From Welwitschia mirabilis (lineage: Eukaryota > Gnetophyta > Gnetopsida > Welwitschiales): a stretch of DNA of 58,610 nt. Both the position numbers and the translations under genes were made by a program. Position 1 is the stretch's first letter. Each line of letters starts with the position of its first letter. Below are positions 37,028-46,930 of the stretch, in pieces. Under the pieces are notes generated by a model. That model was not told the DNA's origin. It did not search any database and worked only from the letters and a program-made list of their open reading frames with translations. The stretch lies in the NCBI GenBank assembly GCA_051453625.1, contig JBOZIK010000001.1, positions 96,719,412-96,778,021 of the forward strand. Direction: 5' to 3'.

Positions 37028-39010
37028 TCTAACGTTACACTTGGTTTACAGGTCTGAAGTCATAGTTATAGATTGCATACCTAACCTTACACTTGGTTCA
37101 TAGAAGTCCAACATTATAGTTGGACTTGAAGTTGCACTTGATTATCTGAAGTCTAACATTATACTTGGCTAATAGAATTCTAAAGTCACACTTAATCATA
37201 AAATTCTGATGTTATAATTAGAACCTAACATCATAATCAGCCAACTGAATCTTAACATTGAATTTGTCTAACTAAAGCCTAACATTATACTTAACTAACT
37301 AAAGTATGATGTTACATTGGTCATAGAAGTCTAACATTATAGTTGGAATCTAACATCGCATTTCAATGACTAAACGTTGACATCACACTTGGTCAACTAA
37401 TGTCTAACATTACACTTGGTCATAAAAGTTTAATGTTATAATTAGAACCCAATGTTGTACTTAGTTGACTAAAGCCTAATGTCATACTTAACTAACTAAA
37501 GCCTGATTTTATACTTTTCTAATATAAGTCTAATGTTACACTCGATTAATGAAGTATGACATAACTGAAACCCAACATCACACTTTGTCAACTAAAGCCT
37601 AACATCATACTTGACTAACTAAAATCTAACATTATAATTAGCTAACTAAAGTCTAATATCACATTTGATCATAGGAGTTTGAAGTTGCAGTTAAAACCTA
37701 AAATTGTACTTGGATGATTAAAGCTTAACATCACACTTGTTAACTGATGTATAATATCATACTTAGTCACAACAATCTAATGTCATAGTTGAAACCTAAT
37801 ATCACACTTAGCTAACTTAAGGCTAATGTTATACTTAATTTATTGAAGCCTAATCTCATAATTAGCCAATAAAATTCTGATGTTTAACTTGGTTATAAAT
37901 GTTTGATGTCGTACTTGGAAATTAACATTAGACTCGGCTAGATAAAGCCTAACATCATACTTGATTGATTAAAGCCTAATATTGCACTTGACTAATTAAG
38001 TCCAATATCACTCTTTGTNNNNNNNNNNNNNNNNNNNNNNNNNNNNNNNNNNNNNNNNNNNNNNNNNNNNNNNNNNNNNNNNNNNNNNNNNNNNNNNNNN
38101 NNNNNNNNNNNNNNNNNNGCCCAACATCATACTTGATTGATTAAAGCCTAACATTGCACTTGACTAAGTAAGTCCAATATCACTCTTTGTTGTGGAAATC
38201 TGGTGTTGTACTTAGAACCTAACATTATACTTAGCTAACTAAAGCTTGATATCATACTTAATCACTAGAAGTCTAATATCACACTTAATCATAAAAGTCT
38301 AACATCATAATTGAAACCCAATGTTGCACTTAGATAATGAAAGCCTAATACCATATTTGCTCAACTAAAGCTTGATATCATACTTAGCTAATAAGATTAT
38401 AATGTTATACTTTATCATAAAAGTCTGACATCCTAGTTGGAATTCCATGTTACACTTGACTATAAGAGCCTAACAGTGCACTTGAAACCTAATGTTCCAC
38501 TTGCCCAAAAGAAGTCTGATGTCATACTTGAAGGATAACATGATACATAGAAATAGCTGTTTAACATTATAATTAAAGCCCAATGTCACATTTAATCATC
38601 TAACTCTGATGTCGCACTTTTCCTAGAGCAGTATGACATCACATTTATCTCTTTTCATGCTTATTATCATAGTTATCATCTTCAAGATCTGATGTTACAC
38701 TTGCCTATTTCCTAATCCTGATGTTATGCTTACCTCTTCCCAAGCCTATCATCATAGCTACCATCTCTAAGATCTGACATTATGCTTATGTGTTCCCTAG
38801 GCCTGATGTTACACTTACCTGTTCCCATGCCTGATGTCGTAGTTGCCTACTTCAAGATCTAACATCATGCTTGCTTATCTCTTAGGCCTGACATTGAACT
38901 TACCTTTCTATAAGCCTAATGTTATAGTTGCTAGCTCTAATATTTGACATCACACTTATCTGTTTCCTAGGCATAACATTACACTTGCCCATATCTAGGA
39001 CTAACATCAT
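37028..39010 (+). repeat. hierarchical minisatellite of ~26-bp units
   Basis: Roughly 70 degenerate units of 20-33 bp (mostly 26-27 bp) in direct order, around a core of the form CCTAACATCAYACTTGRCTA plus ACTAAAG. Units are arranged in higher-order blocks. In the left part (37028-38600) a shorter unit starting RAACCTAAYATYRYACTTRG recurs near 37207, 37328, 37443, 37567, 37692, 37790, 37917, 38212, 38317 and 38429, giving blocks of about 100-125 bp. In the right part (about 38620-39010) the block is about 83 bp with a different spacer (CAAGATCTGA, TTCCTAGGCCTGA). Core variants (GATGTC, GACATC, AACATC, AATGTT) are what GACGTC becomes by C-to-T on either strand. A 100-N gap at 38019-38118 has duplicated flanks. 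Confidence 0.95.
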
Positions 39011-39019
39011 AGTTTTCAT

Positions 39020-39814
39020 AATTACAATAGTTATGATAGTTAAATAAGTTGTAACCCAATCTTAATAGTTAACAAATGTTAACTAAACCATCATGACAAT
39101 TATATAATGGAATTCATAAAATAAACCTACTTAAGAATATTAGAATATCCAAAAGAGAGATGGCAGAATGGAGATGTAGAATACATTGGAGAGTCATGGA
39201 ATAAAGGATGAATTACCCAGTAGAGACTATTAAGAATCAATTAAATGAGTTTACTTATAAAATCAATAACTCTCTAATAAATTTTTTTAAAATAAAAAGT
39301 TGAACTCATACAAAAAACAAAGAAAATGGATCTCTACCAATCTCTACTTGAGAAATAAATCTTAAGGCTGAGTCAGTGAATGCCTAAAGAAAATTTTAAG
39401 GCTAAGCCATATCTTTACCTCTTTCATTCTGGCTGTGTGATCCATGCTAATCACCAAATCCTAGAGGCTTTTTTCATGCTTGTGATGAGCATTTCTTGCA
39501 CTATGTTAATGGCTTATAAGAGGAGAAGCTGCTTTAGGAAACTCAATACCCATGTTTTTATGAGCCTCCCTTCTAAACTCATAATATTCTTTATTGTCCT
39601 TAAGAAGGATGCTTCAAATACCTCTTAATCAAAGCCCTATGAGAAATTTAATTAAAAGTAAGAGCATAAAAATTATTTAATTTCATTTACTATATTTTAG
39701 CTTAAGTTCATAAGCAGATATAAGAAAACGATCTAACTTACCTATTTAAAGTCTGCTTCTCAACATCCAAAAAAAGGTTAGACCAATTACAGGTTGAGTA
39801 TGACACATTTTACA
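39020..39814 (+). repeat. chromovirus-like LTR 3' portion
   Basis: Ends GGTTGAGTATGACACATTTT plus ACA directly before an initiator-Met primer site, a layout seen in gypsy chromoviruses. The LTR's 5' end is not identified. It may lie left of the minisatellite, in which case the array is part of a long LTR. The 82-codon frame at 39380-39628 has no recognisable domain. Confidence 0.45.
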
Positions 39815-39815
39815 G

Positions 39816-39827
39816 TAGTATCAAAGC
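39816..39827 (+). other. second initiator-Met primer-binding site
   Basis: TAGTATCAAAGC against TGGTATCAGAGC: two G-to-A differences. It lies inside element D, so a second LTR retrotransposon is nested there. Confidence 0.75.
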
Positions 39828-39979
39828 TTATTTGGATAGGGCTAAGAGGGTGCTCTTATGATTTTGGTCTAGATATGGACTAGTGCTTATCCAATGTACT
39901 ACCTAGAAGTAGGTGGAAGATATTTCTAATACTCATCAAAATCACCATTCTGATTAAACACAGAAAGGGGCCGACATTG

Positions 39980-40730
39980 AAATGATTGGAAAGACAGAGA
40001 CACTACTTCAAGTGATCTGATACCCCTATTTTATATCATTTAGATTATTTTCAAGAAGTTCAAGTGCTAATTAAATGCTTAGTCAATTTCTTCTTCTTAG
40101 GAATTATGGAGAAATGCCCATTTTTTGATACCATTTTCAATTCTTCTAGGTGTCTTTCATACTCTGTAAGAAAGATAGCTTGATTTTTAGCTATGTATTG
40201 ATTTCACTGACTATGATATGAGTTTTGAAGTCTATCTTCCTAAATAGTTTTGTGTTCTTGCCTTTCCAGATGAAATATATGTAGGCTTTGATTAGGAATT
40301 TGATGATGTTGTGATGTGTGAAGTGAGTTCTTTATCTTTGCTTTATCCACTACATTACGACTATCTAATTAGCTAAAGGAGATTGTAGATGGACTAGGTT
40401 CAAGATGGATCTCAGGAGATAAAAATAGAATGGACACTCAAAGAAGATATGATCTCATGTTTTTGTAGTTATATTAGAAAAACCATATTTGGGATCAATC
40501 TGAACTCCAAATTTGATTAGTTTATCCTTTGTAGTGAGCCTATTATTGCAAAATAGTCATGATATAAAGGAACATTTAGGTATGACAAATATATTCCATT
40601 TAAGCGAGTAGTAATATACTTTGGAAGCCTGTCCATACAACTATGCATAAGTAGAGGAGGTGGAGAAAGGCACACCAATTGCTTTATATTCCAAGGCATC
40701 AGTTGTAAGATCTAAGAATATCCTTACATT
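39980..40730 (-). pseudogene. LINE reverse transcriptase C-terminal zinc-finger region
   Basis: Minus-strand reading gives PKCSFIS, a stop, LFCNNRLTTKDKLIKFGVQID (about 40560-40490), then T, a stop, DHIFFECPFYFYLL. This is the zf-RVT region found at the C-terminus of plant L1 ORF2 (R-L-x-T-x-D-R-L-x-x-x-G ... C-x-x-C ... E-S/T-x-x-H-L-F-x-x-C). Two of the expected zinc Cys are lost, one by Cys to Tyr/Ser changes. Upstream RT is absent, as expected for a fragment. It sits between the chromovirus-like primer site and its gag, so it inserted there later. Confidence 0.75.
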
Positions 40731-41149
40731 CTTTAATAAATTTCACTTACTTCTTTTACACTTAAAATACTCAAATAATCCAAAGGAGTATAGGCATCAT
40801 TGAAATATCATTTTAACTTTAAACAAAACTCTTCTCCTACATAGCTTGATCTTTCAAGTTTATAAATCAAGTTTTTGAATACAAAAGTCAATCTTCAAGC
40901 ATTCTTATCTAACTGACCAAATGCTTCAATAACAAAGGAAAGAGAGAGAAATAAAATCATAAAAATGATTTAGTTACAAATATTTGAGGGTGAATTAGGA
41001 ACTATGAAAAAGCTATGTCATGGCCTCAACAAATCAAAAAATACTTTACCTTATGAAATATATCACTAGGAAGAAAATGCATCTATGTTACCACCTTCCT
41101 CACTAGAAATGCATAATAATGATGGATTTAATGTGAATAAAAGTTTGAT

Positions 41150-41640
41150 CATGAAATCACTTAAAATACTTTTATAGAAGAATTTAAAAAGAAGTTCATT
41201 CTTCATAACTTTATTAAAGATTAGATGGTTGAATTTCAATGCCTACATTTGGGAAAGCATCCAAGAATAAGCATTGATTAAAATTCTATTAGTTAATGAA
41301 GTATTAGAAAAATTTCTCAAAGAGATACATTATTAATAGGTTTATTAAAACATTTTCGTCAAAGGTCCAAAGAATCTTATGTACCTTAGAAATTAAATCA
41401 ATTAAAGATACTTATAGAAATATGAGGTACTATCTTGAAGCATAGGATAATAGATGGATAGATAACTAGCCTAGTCAAGCAAGTTCTCTAATGTCTACTA
41501 GAAATAAATATCCTCATGATAGATTCTAAGGCAACATCACTTATTATAAATTTAAGAAGGAACGATACATAATTAGAAACTGCTCTTCTACAAATTAAAT
41601 TGCTACTACTCTTACACAAAACCAACCTCAAGATTGGTAA
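41150..41640 (+). pseudogene. chromovirus-like gag
   Basis: Retrotransposon gag remnant. FKKKFILHNFIKD, a stop, MVEFQCLHLGKH (about 41190-41265) matches the F-x-x-x-Y-F-x-x-x-x-x-D-x-x-x-x-E-F-x-x-L-x-Q-G block of gypsy gag. Later ITYYKFKKERYIIRNC (41530-41582) is a zinc knuckle in which C-x2-C-x4-H-x4-C has become Y-x2-F-x4-Y-x4-C. Frame changes and stops are frequent. The gag is in the same orientation as the primer site at 39816. Confidence 0.55.
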
Positions 41641-42000
41641 TGCCAAGTACCACCTGCAAGACACTTGTACACTTCTTTAAACATAGGTTTAATTTCTATT
41701 TAGCTTTAGTTTTAGAATTACATGGTTCTGTTTCTTATTTTCATCTTGATTTATTCGTAAATAATGATGACTTCTATAATTCTATTTTCTTAATTATTTA
41801 ATAAATTAGATATAAGTTCCTTTAATAAGTATGATTTCTTAATAGAAATAGAAGGAAGTAAACATTAAAATTACCTTCCATGAATCAACTTTATTAGTTT
41901 TGTCTTCATTCAAACAATGAATTCTTATTGGGAAGGGAAAGTAATTGGGTTTAGATTTTATGCAAGAAGTTTTAGATTTCATGAAGTCCCATAGGTTATC
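41641..42000 (+). pseudogene. chromovirus-like protease remnant
   Basis: FFKHRFNFYLALVLELHGSV at about 41676-41735 and NRKEVNIKLPSMNQL-type sequence near 41850-41890 are spaced like the gypsy protease (RVP_2) and the D-C-x-R-K-x-V-x-F-x-x-P block that follows it. The catalytic Asp-Ser/Thr-Gly is not readable. Support is the position after gag and the spacing only. Confidence 0.35.
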
Positions 42001-42771
42001 ATTTTAAGTACATATCCCAAGCTCCTATTTAGAGTTTAGCATGACTTATTATTTGGAAGTTAAAGACCTTATAGATCTTAATTCAATTCTCATCTTTTAA
42101 GGCTATATGTCAAAGAAAATACTCTACTCTAATAAGTTAGTTTAACTTCATACAAAGAAAGAATAGAAGAAAAAAGAAACAAAAATCTAAGAAGAAGATA
42201 ATAGAAGAGCTTATAAATAGGATAAAAAAATCACTAATTAACATCCTAAGATTAGTACAAGGAATTCTATGTTTAAACATATTCTAGTTAAACATTCCAA
42301 ATTAAAGATTAAATACTACTATAAATCATAAAAATAATTGAATATTTCATTTATAATTTGGAGTTTTCATTCAAGATGTTTTGTCTTCATCTAATAATTC
42401 ATATCATTGTTTCAAAGCTCTATAATAAAAGACAAATTTCAAGATTACATACTTAATTGAAAGCACATTTTATTAAGGCCTAAGCTTACTCTTGATGTTC
42501 ATCCTAAAGAGATATTAAACACTTATATTAAAAAACTTTAAAACATAATCATAAATAAAGTATTAACTAAAATGAACACATTGTAATAAGGACATATGGA
42601 AAAATAGGGAGTTATGTTGATCTTCATATCAATAACCAATCAAGAAATGCATGCAAAAGTGGTTCATCCATTGAGGAGTTAACATTGAGAATAAAGATGG
42701 AGAACTAGAGGATGTAGGTGTACGAGATCCATCCATTTTGGAGTTAACACTTGAGGAAGAGTTGAGGAATT
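42001..42771. other. element D 3' region, nothing recognised
   Basis: AT-rich with no coding motif. No RT or integrase is readable before the purine tract. Confidence 0.4.
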
Positions 42772-42784
42772 AAGGAAAAGGAAA
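42772..42784 (+). other. element D polypurine tract
   Basis: AAGGAAAAGGAAA immediately precedes the TG start of the 3' LTR, the normal site of plus-strand priming. Confidence 0.8.
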
Positions 42785-43207
42785 TGTACTATTTCAAAAT
42801 CACTTTTAATTAAATTATTATTTTTAAATGTAATTAAAAGCATAGCTAAGTATAACTACTATATAATAAAAACATGCAACTCTTAAATTGTAAGATTGTA
42901 TCCATTCATCTTGATTATTAAGCCTATGTGTTAGTTGAAATTAGATAGACTGGGTGAATGTAATTAATGACAACCTTGGCTAATCCCTAAGGGCCTCAAG
43001 AGGAGGGCTAAAATTGTGGTTCACGTATTTAGCTTTGACCACTTGTCCAAGGCTGGAACAAGGTGTAGAAAATGAACTGCTACTATTTTAATAAAGAGAT
43101 ACTTCATGTCTATCTAATTGATGTGTTAAAGTTCTTTATTCTTTAATTTTTAATATTCCTTGTTAAATACAAAGTTTAATCTTAATTCAATAATTTAGAA
43201 CATTGCA
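42785..43207 (+). repeat. Element D 3' LTR
   Basis: Starts TGTACTATTTCAAAATCAC and ends in CA at 43206-43207, 423 bp, without a gap. Partner of 36082-36517. Differences are mostly transitions plus small indels. Confidence 0.85.
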
Positions 43208-44155
43208 CACAATATATAAATTAAGGGATCCCTTTAGTAAAAAGCTTAAAATTTTAGATCTTAAAGCTCTTAAATATTTTCTAGGAATTTAAATATTAAG
43301 AAGTAATAAAATAATAAAAATTTTCAAGAAAAATACGTTAATGAAATATTTAATAAATAATTGTTGAAAAACTATCAATAATGAAATAGCATCATGGATC
43401 TGGATATAAAGATAAAACATAATGAATCAAAAGAAAAGATTGAGCCTATAAAATTTAAAAAGTTAGTTGGTAAGTTAGTATATGTAATGAACACAAGACT
43501 AGGTATGACATTTGTTGTTAATAATCTCGTTCGATTCATGAATTTTATAATGAAATACAAATGAATTTGGAAATCAATATACTAAAGTACTTAGTCAAAA
43601 TTATGAAACATGACATAATTTTCAAAAAATCTAATTAAAGTTTAACTTATTACATAAATTTATATCAAACTAATGTCCAATATTATAGGTCAAGAGGTTA
43701 TTTCATTTAGTTTAATGGAAGTACTATTTCATATCTAATCTAGGAATAAAATAGTAAAGTATGTTTCAATAACAAAGTTATGCTATAAATTAGAGTGGAT
43801 TCATCATTTCAACATTATGTTGTAAGTTAAAGTGGATCTAATAAACTCTAAATGATCTTCATAAAAACATTCAAATTCTAAATCATATTCATTGTGGTAA
43901 TTAAAATGCATTTAAAATTGAAGGAGAATCCTATGGTTTATAAAGCATATTATAGTTAAATTCTACTTTATTAGAGAATTGTATTTCAAGGAATTAATCA
44001 AACTAAGTCACATTGATACATAGTTGAAGATGAAGGATGGAATCATGAAATCAATTATAAGAATAAAATTTTAGTAGTTTGTAAAATATCTAACATTAAA
44101 TATAAATACTTAAAAGTTTAAGCAAGAGTATTTGATAAAACACAAAACATGAAAC
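43208..44155 (+). pseudogene. Copia-1 RT 3' part and RNase H
   Basis: Picks up the copia RT directly after the insertion: KLRDPFSKKLKILDLKALKY (from 43218) matches the block that follows the YVDD box by about 15 residues (L-x-x-x-F-x-M-K-D-L-G-x-x-x-Y-F-L-G-I). The connection is visible as MYVMNTRLGMTFVVNNLVRF (about 43478-43540; family M-Y-x-x-x-x-T-R-P-D-I-x-x-A-V). RNase H pieces follow, including N-G-S-T-I-S-Y-L-I near 43715, and FIRELYFKE-type sequence near 43970-43995 from the C-terminal end. The element stops being readable just before the Athila-B LTR at 44160. Confidence 0.8.
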
Positions 44156-44159
44156 ACAT

Positions 44160-46233
44160 TGTTGCTCTACAAACTTACATGTATTTGATAGGGTATTTTG
44201 AGTTGTTTTGTAGGATATTAGGCAATTTTATGATAGATTTATATGATAATGGAGAGTTGAGATGAAAGATATAAAAACATGTAATCTTCATGACATTTTA
44301 TAACATGTAAAGTAGTTTACAATATTTCCTATTTTGAAGTAAACTTCCTGTAAACATTGAGGCTGATGCATTANNNNNNNNNNNNNNNNNNNNNNNNNNN
44401 NNNNNNNNNNNNNNNNNNNNNNNNNNNNNNNNNNNNNNNNNNNNNNNNNNNNNNNNNNNNNNNNNNNNNNNNNNNNNNNNNNNNNNNNNNNNNNNNNNNN
44501 NNNNNNNNNNNNNNNNNNNNNNNNNNNNNNNNNNNNNNNNNNNNNNNNNNNNNNNNNNNNNNNNNNNNNNNNNNNNNNNNNNNNNNNNNNNNNNNNNNNN
44601 NNNNNNNNNNNNNNNNNNNNNNNNNNNNNNNNNNNNNNNNNNNNNNNNNNNNNNNNNNNNNNNNNNNNNNNNNNNNNNNNNNNNNNNNNNNNNNNNNNNN
44701 NNNNNNNNNNNNNNNNNNNNNNNNNNNNNNNNNNNNNNNNNNNNNNNNNNNNNNGCATGTAAAGTAGTTTATAATATTTCCTATTTTGAAGTAAACTTCC
44801 TGTAAACATTGAGGCTGATGCATTACATGGACACTTTTAAAAAGCTGATCATCCACCTCATTGTCTAGATGACTGTATAAATAATGGAATAATTAAAGCC
44901 AATGAGGATGTTAACTAGAATTAATTTCATAGATGACATGGAATTCTTATGAGATGGCATCATCTCGTATATCGCCCAGACGACTGACAGGATGACATCT
45001 ATTAAAACATTTCACTAAACTTCACCTAACTTTTTTCATTTATTTTTATTTTTATTACATTCTTATTAGGGTTGTAACCATGCCTTTCTATCTTGNNNNN
45101 NNNNNNNNNNNNNNNNNNNNNNNNNNNNNNNNNNNNNNNNNNNNNNNNNNNNNNNNNNNNNNNNNNNNNNNNNNNNNNNNNNNNNNNNNNNNNNNCATCC
45201 CGTATATCATCCGAACGACTAATAGAATGACATCTATTATAAAATTTCACTAAACTTCACCTAACTTTTGTCATTTATTTTTATTTTTATTAAATGCTTA
45301 TTAGGGTTGTAACCATGCCTTTCTATCTTGTTTATTTGTTTATGAGTTTGTTTATCAATAAGTACTGACTCCACCCTTGACTCCTACTTTTCTTCACTTA
45401 CACTGGAAATTCTCATGATAAGAGATCAAAGGGCTAGAGATCCATCTATTATAGTTGTATAGAGACATCTTCCTTAGTATTGGACTATGCTTCCTCCATT
45501 GAGGTGCAACTGCTTTGTAAAATGAATGTTAGTTCAAAACTAATTTAAGAACTCTTTTCTATTTTTCTATGCTTATTTTGTACTTATCCCTCATAGTTTA
45601 TGTTGCTTCTGATTATGTGACAACTTATTTAGTAATATAGGTTATGAGGACAACCTTTGTTATGATTGAGAATTATTAGTTTAGGTGAATTATCTTTTTC
45701 TTTCCTAGATTAACTTTGCATAAGTTTGTTTTCATTGTGATTTTTTGTATTGCATTCTATTTCTGCTGCTAGAATACATAAGTTTTTCATCTTGAAATCA
45801 ATTCTCTTTCTTTTGGCCTATGCCTTTAATATATTATAACATTTGGGTCCACTTCCATCTATATTAGTATGTTGTATTGTGTAAAATCTATATTTATTTG
45901 TGAATAATAGGATCTTTTTAAGATCATAATACTTATANNNNNNNNNNNNNNNNNNNNNNNNNNNNNNNNNNNNNNNNNNNNNNNNNNNNNNNNNNNNNNN
46001 NNNNNNNNNNNNNNNNNNNNNNNNNNNNNNNNNNNNNTTTCTGCTGCTAGAATACATAAGTTTTTCATCTTGAAATCAATTCTATTTCTTTTGGCCTATG
46101 CCTTTTATATATTATAACATTTGGGTCCACTCAAATCTATATTAGTATATTGTGTTATGTAAAATCTATATTTATTTGTGAATGATAGGATCTTCTTAAG
46201 ATCATAATACTTATACAAATACACACCATAGCA
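44160..46233 (+). repeat. Athila-B 5' LTR
   Basis: Starts TGTTGCTCTACAAACTTACA (compare TGTTGCACTATGAACTTGCA at 57830) and ends GCA at 46231-46233, four bases before the primer site. It contains gaps 44374-44754, 45096-45195 and 45938-46037, each with repeated flanks (about 44299-44373 = 44755-44825; 44962-45095 = 45196-45330; 45761-45937 = 46038-46215). The true LTR is therefore several hundred bases shorter than shown. Confidence 0.85.
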
Positions 46234-46237
46234 TCTT

Positions 46238-46254
46238 TGCACTATTATTGGAGA
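46238..46254 (+). other. Athila-B primer-binding site (tRNA-Asp)
   Basis: TGCACTATTATTGGAGA aligns with TGGCGCCGTTGCCGGGGA after one deleted G. All other differences are G-to-A or C-to-T. The spacing of four bases after the LTR end supports it. Confidence 0.7.
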
Positions 46255-46930
46255 AGGCTCCTTAGAGTTTGAGTGTTGTTGTTGCCTTAATGAGTGTTTG
46301 GATAATAGTTTGGATGTTTGCTTATAGTAGCACTATATTTTTAGTTATAATAGCATAGGTCTTTCTTTTTGTAGTTTCTATTTTTACATTCCAAAATAAA
46401 TGCTTCATCATCTGCTTCATTATCTAGATGATGTATGGTAATGATGACATCTATGCCTTGAGTTTTTCAGGTTTTTACTTTTTTAGAAATTTTAGGGCAT
46501 TTTTTTTATCATCTCTTCTATCATCCAAATGACTTAGAAGGATGATAGTCTATTTTTAGAGTTTCTTATATCTGTTACTTTGGACTTCTATTTTCTACAT
46601 TTTTCATTGTTTTGTATTTTTTGTGTTTTTTAATCTTCCAAATGACCACAAGGATGACATGCACTTAACATCAAAATTAAGCATGATGGGACATGATAAA
46701 ATTAGTAAGAAAGAAAAATATCAGAGAGAGTAGTTTTTCATAGAGGAAAACATTTGAAAATATTTGATTTGCTTTAAATTTAACTTAGGTACACATATCA
46801 AAGGTATGTAAGTTTAAAAAATTCTAGAAATTTCTACATTTATTACTTTCAAATATGATTTTATGAAAGAAAATTTTTCATAAAATTATTTTGATGATAG
46901 TTTAGAAGAAAATTAATTTCTGCCACTTCT
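46255..46930 (+). other. Athila-B leader
   Basis: Untranslated region between primer site and gag. It carries three copies of the family's recurring motif (46403-46450, 46507-46549, 46634-46660). The homologous leader of Athila-A lies at about 27240-27930 on the minus strand. Confidence 0.6.

Larger units (their letters stand above)
36082..43207 (+). mobile_element. Element D: LTR element inserted in Copia-1 RT
   Basis: LTRs at 36082-36517 and 42785-43207 in direct orientation, an initiator-Met primer site after the first and a purine tract before the second define a plus-strand LTR element. The flanking 5-mers are TATAA (36077-36081) and CACAA (43208-43212), which differ only by two C-to-T changes and so fit a 5-bp target duplication. 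Its interior holds a minisatellite, a chromovirus-like LTR end with gag and protease, and a LINE fragment. No coding region clearly its own was recognised. Confidence 0.75.
33125..44155 (+). mobile_element. Copia-1: Ty1/copia element split by nested insertions
   Basis: Plus-strand copia element with gag, protease/pre-integrase, integrase and RT from 33125 to 36081. It is interrupted at 36082-43207 by element D and continues with the rest of RT and RNase H at 43208-44155. Athila-B starts at 44160, close after the last readable RNase H/tail sequence. Its 3' LTR is not in the window. Sequence at 32945-33110 resembles 30344-30526 and is likely the end of its 5' LTR. Confidence 0.75.

Noticed and set aside
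37028-39010. CRISPR array
   Set aside because: Units are degenerate and contiguous without unique spacers of constant length, and the context is a plant nuclear genome.
37028-39010. Centromeric satellite
   Set aside because: The unit is far shorter than typical plant centromere satellites and the array is only 2 kb and inside transposons. A link to centromeres cannot be judged from one window.
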